The notes under the pieces were generated by a model. The model saw only the letters and a program-made list of their open reading frames with translations, searched no databases and had not been told where the DNA came from. A stretch of DNA of 64,000 nt from Dyadobacter fermentans (lineage in GTDB: Bacteria > Bacteroidota > Bacteroidia > Cytophagales > Spirosomataceae), in NCBI RefSeq assembly GCF_019924045.1, contig NZ_JAHXBN010000007.1, forward strand, positions 310,001-374,000, written 5' to 3'. Numbering within the stretch: position 1 is the stretch's first letter; every line of letters starts with the position of its first letter. The translations under genes and the position numbers were made by a program. Shown in pieces: positions 57,747 through 64,000 of this stretch.

Positions 57747-58928
57747 ATGAAAGCAATTATCATTGGTTGCGGGATAGCCGGCCCCGCTATGGCGCTGGCG
57801 CTGCAAAAGATAGGCGTGCAGGCCGTTATTTATGAGGCGAGGGAAGCGGCCGACGATACCCGCGGCGCATTTCTGGGTATTTCGCCAAATGGGCTGAATA
57901 TTTTGAAGGAATACGTCACGCCCGACGAGATCATGACGGATTATACGCCCGGCAAGATCCGGTTTTTTAATGCGCGCAACAAGGCCATCGGGGTTATCGA
58001 CAATGCGGAGCAGGTGTCGCGTTACGGTAGCGAGACGATCCAGGTGAAACGGGGCTTGCTCAACGGCTCCTTGCGGCGGGCCGCTCAGCGGGCCGGCATA
58101 ACGATCGAATTTGGTAAGCGGCTCGTAGCCATCGGGCAGCGCGAGGGCACGGTGACGGTCTCTTTTGCGGATGGCTCCACCGCCGAAGGCGATTTGCTGA
58201 TCGGCTGCGACGGCATTCATTCTGCCGTACGCCGGGCGGTTTTCCCCGACGCGCCGGAACCCGAGTACAAAGGTCTGCTGTCGACGGGCGGATTCACCCG
58301 GCTCGATGATTTTACCCTTCCGGCCGACGCCATTCGCATGACGTTCGGGGAGCGGGGATTCTTCGGGTATGCGGTTTCCACCCGCGGGGAAATCTGGTGG
58401 TTTAATAACATTGCGCAAACAACTGCACCCCTGCGGCATGAGTTGGACCAGTCGGAACTGGCGGATTTGAAGAAGCGGTTGGTGGCGCTGCACAAGAATG
58501 ACCCTGAACCCATTGTCTCGATTATCGAGCGGGCCCATTCCATCGAGATTTATCCGATTTACGATATACCGTTTCTGGACCAGTGGCATCAGGGCAAAGT
58601 GTGTCTGATCGGCGACGCGGCGCACGCCACCGCTCCGCATATCGGGCAGGGGGCATCCCTGGCGCTGGAAGATACGCTGGTGCTGGCCCGGTGCATCCGC
58701 GACTGTGCCGATTTGCAGGCAGCATTTACCCGTTTCCAGTCGCTGCGCCAGGCACGGGTGCAGGCGATCATCCGGCAGGCACGCAAAGTTGGGGATACCA
58801 AGACCGTCCCCAACCGCTTTCAGCAATTTTTCCGGGATTTGCTGCTTCCATTTTTCGTAAAGCTGGAAGCCCGGAAAATGGACTGGGTGTACGGCTACCG
58901 GGTCGATTGGCATAAGAAGCTGATTTAA
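57747..58928 (+). CDS. FAD-dependent monooxygenase
   Basis: The protein has 393 residues. The motifs are in order: the N-terminal Rossmann fold IIGCGIAGPAMALALQKIGVQAVIYEA, the DG motif GCDGIHSAVRRAVFP near 150-165, and GDAAHATAPHIGQGASLALED near 288-308. These match class A flavin monooxygenases such as salicylate hydroxylase or TetX-type enzymes. The substrate cannot be read. It lies between a MarR-linked membrane protein and a diheme lipoprotein gene. Confidence 0.9.
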   Translation: MKAIIIGCGIAGPAMALALQKIGVQAVIYEAREAADDTRGAFLGISPNGLNILKEYVTPDEIMTDYTPGKIRFFNARNKAIGVIDNAEQVSRYGSETIQVKRGLLNGSLRRAAQRAGITIEFGKRLVAIGQREGTVTVSFADGSTAEGDLLIGCDGIHSAVRRAVFPDAPEPEYKGLLSTGGFTRLDDFTLPADAIRMTFGERGFFGYAVSTRGEIWWFNNIAQTTAPLRHELDQSELADLKKRLVALHKNDPEPIVSIIERAHSIEIYPIYDIPFLDQWHQGKVCLIGDAAHATAPHIGQGASLALEDTLVLARCIRDCADLQAAFTRFQSLRQARVQAIIRQARKVGDTKTVPNRFQQFFRDLLLPFFVKLEARKMDWVYGYRVDWHKKLI

Positions 58929-58951
58929 TTCTGTTCTAACGCTGAAAAGCC

Positions 58952-59941
58952 ATGAAAACCTACTTGATCAATAGTGTGATTGTTCTGCTGTGCGGTGTGG
59001 CCGGGGGAATCGGCTCGTGTGATGTCGGTAATATGGCGCCTATCGCCAATACCGCCACGCTATCGCCCAAACTATCCGATTACGGGATATTTCCGGATGG
59101 GTCGATCGAACGGCCGGCCGCCGGTTTTCACAGGTACGACCTGGCTACCCAGCTTTTTACGGATTATGCGGAAAAACAGCGCTTGCTCCATTTACCGGAA
59201 GGGGCGCGATTTTCCTTTGATCCATTCGGCAATGCCGTTTTTCCCGATAGTTCGATCCTGGTCAAGACATTCTTTTATTATCCTGACAAACGAAAGCCTG
59301 CCGCCGGTAAGCAACTGATCGAAACCCGGATTCTGATAAAGGTCAAAGGGCAATGGAATGTGGGGACCTACCAATGGAATGCCGCCCAAACCGATGCATT
59401 TTTATTAGAAAACGGGGCGGACGAAACGGTGAGCTGGGTGAATGAGCAGGGTCTCCGGAAAACATTGCGTTACCACATTCCATCTAATGAAGAATGTTCC
59501 TCCTGCCATCGTTCAGGCCGCTCCATTACGCCCATCGGCCCGAAAGCACGAAATCTGAACCTAACTCTGACGAACCATCCGAATCGCGAAAACCAGCTTC
59601 TGCATTTCCGGCGGTCCGGTCTGCTGACGTTACAACCCAACGATCTGCTCGCGCCTCTGCCCGGTTGGCAGGATTCTTCCGTTGCCCTGGATCAACGGGC
59701 ACGTGCATACCTGGACGTCAACTGTGCGCATTGCCACTCGTCCGTTGGTTTTGCCGAAAGTACCCGGTTATTTTTGGGCTATGAGGTTCCATTTTCAGCC
59801 ACGCGAATAGGAGCCCGAAAAGATCATATCCTACACCGGACACAGTCGACAAACGCCAACATCCGCATGCCGCAATTAGGCACAACCGTACCCGATTCTG
59901 CGGGGGTAGCGTTGATCAAGGCCTATATTCAATCCTTATAA
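58952..59941 (+). CDS. Diheme cytochrome-like lipoprotein (SO2930-type)
   Basis: The protein has 329 residues with lipobox GGIGSC (C23). Two CxxCH heme sites are seen: CSSCH near 181-185 and CAHCH near 260-264, with distal methionine candidates near the C-terminus (NIRMPQLG). The N-terminal half has GIFPDGSIERPAAGFHRYDLATQLFTDYAEK, the first domain of the TIGR03806-like, SO2930 family. A periplasmic electron-transfer role is inferred. It is 23 bp after the monooxygenase and may belong to the same transcript. Confidence 0.8.
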   Translation: MKTYLINSVIVLLCGVAGGIGSCDVGNMAPIANTATLSPKLSDYGIFPDGSIERPAAGFHRYDLATQLFTDYAEKQRLLHLPEGARFSFDPFGNAVFPDSSILVKTFFYYPDKRKPAAGKQLIETRILIKVKGQWNVGTYQWNAAQTDAFLLENGADETVSWVNEQGLRKTLRYHIPSNEECSSCHRSGRSITPIGPKARNLNLTLTNHPNRENQLLHFRRSGLLTLQPNDLLAPLPGWQDSSVALDQRARAYLDVNCAHCHSSVGFAESTRLFLGYEVPFSATRIGARKDHILHRTQSTNANIRMPQLGTTVPDSAGVALIKAYIQSL

Positions 59942-59945
59942 GTGA

Positions 59946-60407
59946 TTAGCCGGGAATTTGCCTTGCAAAAAGGATAAAATCTGTTCCGGGTGGCGTCATA
60001 CCCAGCCCGCGTATCAGATTGACGATCTGTCCCCGGTGATAGGTGGAATGATTCACGATATGCGTGAGCACATCAGCGAGGTTATCGAGGTACGGATCCC
60101 CGGCCATGTTTTTGTAGGCCAGTTTGGTCTGACAGTCGTCGTCCTGCAATTCGCTCAGGTGCGAGAGCCAGAGCGCCCCGTTCTCCGCGAGCTGTGCGGC
60201 GATGGCCGGAGGTTGCAGCGGTGTCCAAAGCGGGACGTCGTTCTGCTGCCCTATCACCCTGAAATACCAGTTTCGTTGCGCGTGTGCGAGATGAGAGGCA
60301 ATTCGCAATACCTGCTCGTCCTGTATGTCGTTGGCTGAAATGAAGTCGGCAATAACCTTGTTTGCCCAGTTGTTGAAGGTGAAGAAACGAGTGAAGAACG
60401 CTTTCAT
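59946..60407 (-). CDS. DinB/YfiT-like four-helix-bundle protein
   Basis: The protein has 153 residues. FNNWANKVIADFI near the N-terminus, HLAHAQRNWYFRVIG and the HIVNHSTYHRGQIVNLIRGLG motif near residue 115-135 give the three histidines of the DinB metal site. Members are metal-dependent, often thiol- or stress-linked; a specific function is not shown. It is convergent with the diheme gene, 4 bp apart. Confidence 0.85.
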   Translation of the reverse strand: MKAFFTRFFTFNNWANKVIADFISANDIQDEQVLRIASHLAHAQRNWYFRVIGQQNDVPLWTPLQPPAIAAQLAENGALWLSHLSELQDDDCQTKLAYKNMAGDPYLDNLADVLTHIVNHSTYHRGQIVNLIRGLGMTPPGTDFILFARQIPG

Positions 60408-60494
60408 TGCTGCTGGTTATTGAAGAAAGGAAACGCCGTAAGATACTGTACTTCCCTCGTTGCGACAATTTTTGAGGGTGTTGTGTATATTTTT

Positions 60495-60510
60495 GTAAAG
60501 TATACTTTAC
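60495..60510. promoter_or_regulatory. Perfect 16-bp palindrome, first of two tandem operator-like sites
   Basis: GTAAAGTATACTTTAC is its own reverse complement. It lies 48 bp before the membrane-protein start and 21 bp from a second related site at 60516-60531, so two regulator dimers would lie on one face of the DNA. The small HTH protein encoded downstream is the likely binder. Confidence 0.6.
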
Positions 60511-60515
60511 TTTTA

Positions 60516-60531
60516 GTAAACTGTATATTAC
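60516..60531. promoter_or_regulatory. Second operator-like site, GTAA...TTAC
   Basis: GTAAACTGTATATTAC matches the perfect palindrome at 12 of 16 positions and keeps the outer GTAA and TTAC arms. It ends 26 bp before the membrane-protein start. Confidence 0.5.
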
Positions 60532-60557
60532 ATTGCAGTCGACTAAACTTTTATAAT

Positions 60558-61028
60558 ATGGCACTATCACGTTCAGCGAGGTATCGGGCAGTCGGGGTTT
60601 TCCTGGCCATTACCGGGTTTTTGGGCTTATGGGTTGCGTCCTGGGAAGGGCTGATCAACGTTTATCGGATTATTTTGCCAGCCTACACACTGCCTGACGG
60701 CGCTTATCCGTATCCTGCCAATTTTTGGGACGTCAATGCGGTATTCGGAATGGTGTCGGCGTGCATGCTTACGATTGGGGCCGCCCTGGTGTTTCTGGCA
60801 AAGGAGCCGGACGAATATCTATACAAGATCCGGCTGGAATCCATTCAGTTTGCGGTAATGGCGCAGTTTCTGGTAGGACTGATCGCCTTTGCGTATTTCT
60901 ATTTTACACCCGGTTATCAAATGGAAAATACATTTCAGGGCATTCTGGGGATTGCCAGTGGCACTTTCCTGGTGACTTACACGCTTCGTTATTACGCGAG
61001 TATCTATTTCAATGCGGAACAGGATTGA
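60558..61028 (+). CDS. Small membrane protein paired with an HTH regulator
   Basis: A protein of 156 residues starts at ATG 60558, since the upstream frame re-reads the operator region. Four hydrophobic segments are visible (AVGVFLAITGFLGLWVASW, VFGMVSACMLTIGAALVFLA, FAVMAQFLVGLIAFAYFYF, GILGIASGTFLVTYTLRYY). It is of the DUF2178-like type often found next to a small HTH protein, here 11 bp downstream. A membrane sensor or a protein controlled by that HTH is suggested. Confidence 0.7.
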   Translation: MALSRSARYRAVGVFLAITGFLGLWVASWEGLINVYRIILPAYTLPDGAYPYPANFWDVNAVFGMVSACMLTIGAALVFLAKEPDEYLYKIRLESIQFAVMAQFLVGLIAFAYFYFTPGYQMENTFQGILGIASGTFLVTYTLRYYASIYFNAEQD

Positions 61029-61039
61029 GTGCCCGGGAT

Positions 61040-61267
61040 ATGAAACTGGAAAATACCTTGCGTGTAGAGCGTGCCGTTAGGCGTATGACGCAGGCCGAGC
61101 TGGCCGAGCGCGTGGATGTGTCGCGTCAGGCGATCAACGCGATCGAAACCGGGAAGTTCATCCCCTCCGCGGTGCTGGCGATCAAATTGGCGCGGGTTTT
61201 CGGCAAGCCTGTCGAAGAGATATTTATCCTGTCGGAAGAGCCAAGCCCGGTGGGAGTGGAGATTTAA
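61040..61267 (+). CDS. Small XRE-type helix-turn-helix regulator
   Basis: The protein has 75 residues from ATG 61040. The HTH is TQAELAERVDVSRQAINAIETGKFIPSAVLAIKLARVFGKPVEEIF (about 17-62), the YozG/Cro type. It is 11 bp after the membrane-protein gene. The two palindromes at 60495-60531 are the likely target, which would make it an autoregulator. Confidence 0.85.
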   Translation: MKLENTLRVERAVRRMTQAELAERVDVSRQAINAIETGKFIPSAVLAIKLARVFGKPVEEIFILSEEPSPVGVEI

Positions 61268-61293
61268 GCATACTTATTAATCATTTATCAGCC

Positions 61294-62718
61294 ATGAAAA
61301 TATGCTTTGTATGGTGCCTTGTCGTGCTTTTTTCTGTGCACCTGGCCTCCGCCGGGCGTGTGGAGCTACGAGGGCACGCCCGCAATGCAGCGGAGGAAAA
61401 CCTTCAATGTACGGTTGTATCAAACAACCTCGCCAGCAATCCGGTAAGGGTGGTCATCCCGATGAAGGGCGGGGATTTCAGTTATCAGTTTGATATAACG
61501 GAGTCTACATTTCTCAGTTTCAGCGACGGCACCAACTATTTTGGCGGGTTTGTCGAGCCAGGCGACAGTATTGTTGTCAACTACGACCGGCTGGATTTTG
61601 CGAACAGCATTTCTTTTACGGGAAAAGGCAGGGAGAAATTCGCGATCGTGCATTCGATGATGGATTTCAAGCGCATGGCACGCACTATTGCAGCAGCCGC
61701 GAAGGGACGTAGGTATCCCGTGGATGATATGTTTGCCGCAATCGATAGTCTGAGGGAGGATATTCATCAGCGAATCGACCTCGCCGCTAAATCGATGAGT
61801 GCGGAAAGTTACAATCGATTGCTTGGGGCGCTGGCAGCTACGGAGCGACAAGCAAAGCAAAGTGGCCTGGTTGCGGTTTTCGGGGATTCTTACAGTAACA
61901 TTATGGCCAACCACCGGGAAAAGCTGAGTGACGCGTCCATAGTGCAAATGAAGAAGTTACTGGAGTACGACGAGGCATTTTATGATTCCAGGTTCTACGT
62001 CGATGCAGTCAAGAGCCTCGCTTCTATGCATTTGGAAGATAACATTCGACCCATTACTAACAATTTCGAGGAGCGGAAGTATCAGCTACTGGTCGAAATG
62101 CTGCCTCAGAAGTTGCGTACGCCTGTTCTGTTCATGACCCTCAAATGGGATATCACGACGGCTCCGGGCGAATTGAATGCGCGCGTAGTGCAGCGCGCCG
62201 CTGAACTACTTCCCGATAGTCAGTTGAAACGGCATATTCTGGATTTGTTGACCGCCAGGAACATGCTCAGGGCGGGGGACAAGGCGCCGGAGTTTTCGGT
62301 GCAGAATCTGTCGGGAGAAAAAATCGACCTTGCTTCTTTCCGAGGCAAGACTGTGTACCTCGATTTCTGGTTTGCCAGCTGTGGGCCGTGCCATGCGCTT
62401 TTTAAATCCATTGCGCCAGTCAAGAAACACTTTGAGCATGACGAGCGGGTGGTATTTTTAACCGTGTCGGTGGACAATGAAATGACCTGGAAGAGATCAA
62501 TCTCGAAATTCGGGGTGAAGGGGTACCATGCTTTTACGGAAAATAAGTTGCGTGAGCACCCGATTATCCAATCGTATAATGTGACTGTCTATCCTACAAC
62601 CTATATTATTGATCCTGCCGGCCGCATTCATGCGATTCAGGCCGCAAACAATCCGGATGTGCTCAGAAAGCAGATCGAAGAAGCCATCGCTGCTACTTCC
62701 TCAGGCCATAACCGATAA
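61294..62718 (+). CDS. TlpA-like thioredoxin-domain protein
   Basis: The protein has 474 residues with a signal peptide ending in LASAG. The N-terminal half is a helical DUF4369-like region. The C-terminal 140 residues are a thioredoxin fold with FRGKTVYLDFWFASCGPCHALFKSI, where CGPC is the redox motif near 362, then VFLTVSVDNEMTWKRSI and VTVYPTTYIIDPAG. It is periplasmic and probably reduces disulfides or cytochrome maturation partners. The last 26 bp overlap the convergent lipoprotein gene. Confidence 0.88.
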   Translation: MKICFVWCLVVLFSVHLASAGRVELRGHARNAAEENLQCTVVSNNLASNPVRVVIPMKGGDFSYQFDITESTFLSFSDGTNYFGGFVEPGDSIVVNYDRLDFANSISFTGKGREKFAIVHSMMDFKRMARTIAAAAKGRRYPVDDMFAAIDSLREDIHQRIDLAAKSMSAESYNRLLGALAATERQAKQSGLVAVFGDSYSNIMANHREKLSDASIVQMKKLLEYDEAFYDSRFYVDAVKSLASMHLEDNIRPITNNFEERKYQLLVEMLPQKLRTPVLFMTLKWDITTAPGELNARVVQRAAELLPDSQLKRHILDLLTARNMLRAGDKAPEFSVQNLSGEKIDLASFRGKTVYLDFWFASCGPCHALFKSIAPVKKHFEHDERVVFLTVSVDNEMTWKRSISKFGVKGYHAFTENKLREHPIIQSYNVTVYPTTYIIDPAGRIHAIQAANNPDVLRKQIEEAIAATSSGHNR

Positions 62719-63439
62719 TCTTACGGATCCTGCGCACACCCTTGTCGATTACCCGGTAATCGACAAGTTCTCCGTTGTTTTGAAGGTAATCGTAATCGGT
62801 TTGTACATCCATTACCAAACCCACGCCGTCGGCATAATACTTATATCCCAAACGATATAGCAATACCCCGGTCGTGTCCACACGCTCGGTGACTTTTAAG
62901 GTAGTTGAAAAATAAAGGGAATCCACTTGCACCGGCTGATCCAGGTTTTCATAATAAGACAAATGGCCATATCGCGGATCTTCATCATTGATGGAGAAAT
63001 GCTGAAATGCATCCCATTTAGCAGCCGGGCTGTAAGGAAATACCAGGTAGGTAATCAATTCATTATCCTTATTCTGTAATACCTTATCGATAGAAACAAA
63101 GGCTTTGTATTCTTTTGTTTTTTGCCAGTAATCGGTTGGTTTTGTCCGGATTGAATACGAGATCTGGCATTCTGAAACACCGTTCGAATCCGTTTTGGAA
63201 TAGGTTATTTCCTCTTTTTCAAACCAGCTGGCAGTTTTCGGTTCTTTGTTTCCGGTGGAATAAATGGCTTCGTCGACTGCGTAAATGCGGTAAGAGCCAG
63301 TGGTTATCGGGAAATAGGTTGGGACGGGTACGTACTCCTCCGACTTTTCGCAAGCGATGAGAAAGAGCATCATGATCCCGGCAATGTACCGGATGAATTG
63401 TGAATGGCGGAAAGGAAATACCGTAGATTTAATGAACAC
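62693..63439 (-). CDS. Hypothetical lipoprotein
   Basis: The protein has 248 residues. A GTG start at 63439 is used because no ATG gives a sensible signal; the lipobox is LFLIAC with C30. The mature part is beta-rich with repeated YRIYAVDEAIYS and LTYLVFPY-like strands and no recognised motif. It is convergent with the TlpA-like gene. Confidence 0.55.
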   Translation of the reverse strand: MFIKSTVFPFRHSQFIRYIAGIMMLFLIACEKSEEYVPVPTYFPITTGSYRIYAVDEAIYSTGNKEPKTASWFEKEEITYSKTDSNGVSECQISYSIRTKPTDYWQKTKEYKAFVSIDKVLQNKDNELITYLVFPYSPAAKWDAFQHFSINDEDPRYGHLSYYENLDQPVQVDSLYFSTTLKVTERVDTTGVLLYRLGYKYYADGVGLVMDVQTDYDYLQNNGELVDYRVIDKGVRRIRKIIGYGLRK

Positions 63440-63550
63440 AGGCAGCGTGGTTTGAATTTAAAATGTAACGGTGAAATTTTGTTTTTGTTATGGAAATAAA
63501 ATTAGATTGCGACCGGTATTTGTTATTTTAATTAAATAAAAACCAGACCC

Positions 63551-64000
63551 TTGAAACTGTTTTGGACGATTAGTACGCTGGTGTTATTGGGAATGGGGTC
63601 CTGTCGGGTCCGGTCTGATGTAACGTCCGTCGAAATTGAATGCAGTGAATGCATCGGCAAAACGGTTGAAATAACATCACCCGATTTATTGGAGCCGAAA
63701 AATATCCAAATAGCAAAAGGCCGGTTCGATTCAAATGGAAAGGTTACGCTTCAATTTAATATTCCCAATGACCGTTATCTGGCGTTTGGAATTGACAGTG
63801 TCGATCGTCGGGCCATGTATTTTTTTGCCGGTGAAAAAACCGAAATCGTCTATGCAGGTAAAATCCCTCGCTTCAAAGGTGCGAATAATCATTTTTATCA
63901 ATACCTGGCTGATTTTAAGCTGATTGTGGATAGTCTCTACGCCCTGAGAGAACAACGCATTACGAGTGGGCGCAGGATTCCGGAAGAAGAAAATGCAGCG
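63551..64000 (+). CDS. Lipoprotein, N-terminal part, continues beyond window
   Basis: A frame starting at TTG 63551 reads 150 codons to the edge. The signal ends in LLGMGSC (lipobox), and two further cysteines occur in IECSECIG. A beta-rich N-terminal domain follows, like the DUF4369 domain of TlpA-type proteins such as the one at 61294. The family is not certain because the C-terminus is missing. Confidence 0.55.
   Translation, partial: MKLFWTISTLVLLGMGSCRVRSDVTSVEIECSECIGKTVEITSPDLLEPKNIQIAKGRFDSNGKVTLQFNIPNDRYLAFGIDSVDRRAMYFFAGEKTEIVYAGKIPRFKGANNHFYQYLADFKLIVDSLYALREQRITSGRRIPEEENAA

Noticed and set aside
60725..61039. Longer frame ahead of the small HTH gene
   Set aside because: It re-reads the membrane-protein gene in another frame; the HTH itself starts at ATG 61040.

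Overview
The window looks like chromosomal DNA of a Bacteroidota bacterium, most likely from the Cytophagales (Dyadobacter/Spirosoma-like). This is inferred from two SusC/SusD pairs, a type IX secretion sorting domain, PSCyt1/DUF1501 genes, FecI/FecR signalling, a hybrid two-component regulator, and Bacteroidota-type promoter elements (TAnnTTTG). No rRNA, tRNA, CRISPR array, IS element or phage gene was recognised. Both window edges cut genes.

Layout. (1) 0-1.6 kb, minus strand: a 51-residue lipoprotein-like peptide ending in CPACGMG lies 12 bp upstream of a DUF692/MNIO enzyme, followed by a truncated VOC protein. This looks like a small RiPP (modified peptide) locus. (2) 1.9-5.8 kb: a PSCyt1-DUF1549-DUF1553 protein and a DUF1501 protein. 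(3) 5.8-13.6 kb: a lipoprotein, a polytopic membrane protein, a T9SS cargo protein, an MBL-fold hydrolase and two putative outer-membrane barrels. (4) 13.7-27.7 kb, all on the minus strand: LacI regulator, DUF6067-like glycoside hydrolase, SusC, SusD, arylsulfate sulfotransferase, ChrA transporter, PAPS-type sulfotransferase, CysQ and CysC. Two near-identical LacI-type operators precede the hydrolase and SusC. The tail encodes PAPS synthesis, PAPS use and PAP removal, so the locus joins glycan uptake to sulfonation. (5) 28-35.5 kb: Crp/Fnr regulators, an epoxide hydrolase, DoxX, an AraC-type membrane regulator, an S41 peptidase and a protein with an HEEFH motif. (6) 35.7-39.8 kb: a hybrid two-component regulator. 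(7) 39.8-41.6 kb, AT-rich: a three-gene module (small protein with a hydrophobic core, a weakly SdpA-like protein, an HTTM/SdpB-like protein) that may be a peptide-toxin system. (8) 42.2-55.3 kb: FecI-type sigma, FecR, STN-SusC and SusD, then GH89 alpha-N-acetylglucosaminidase; a convergent unit carries a Zn-dependent dehydrogenase and a GH95 fucosidase. The enzymes suggest use of alpha-GlcNAc- and fucose-capped glycans. (9) 55.5-64 kb: AraC and MarR regulators, FAD monooxygenase, diheme lipoprotein, DinB protein, a small membrane protein with an HTH regulator behind tandem palindromes, and TlpA-like/lipoprotein genes.

The three parts most worth following up are the MNIO peptide locus, the sulfonation-linked SusCD locus with its LacI operators, and the SdpAB-like module. 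All functions are inferred from sequence motifs and context; no database search was run.
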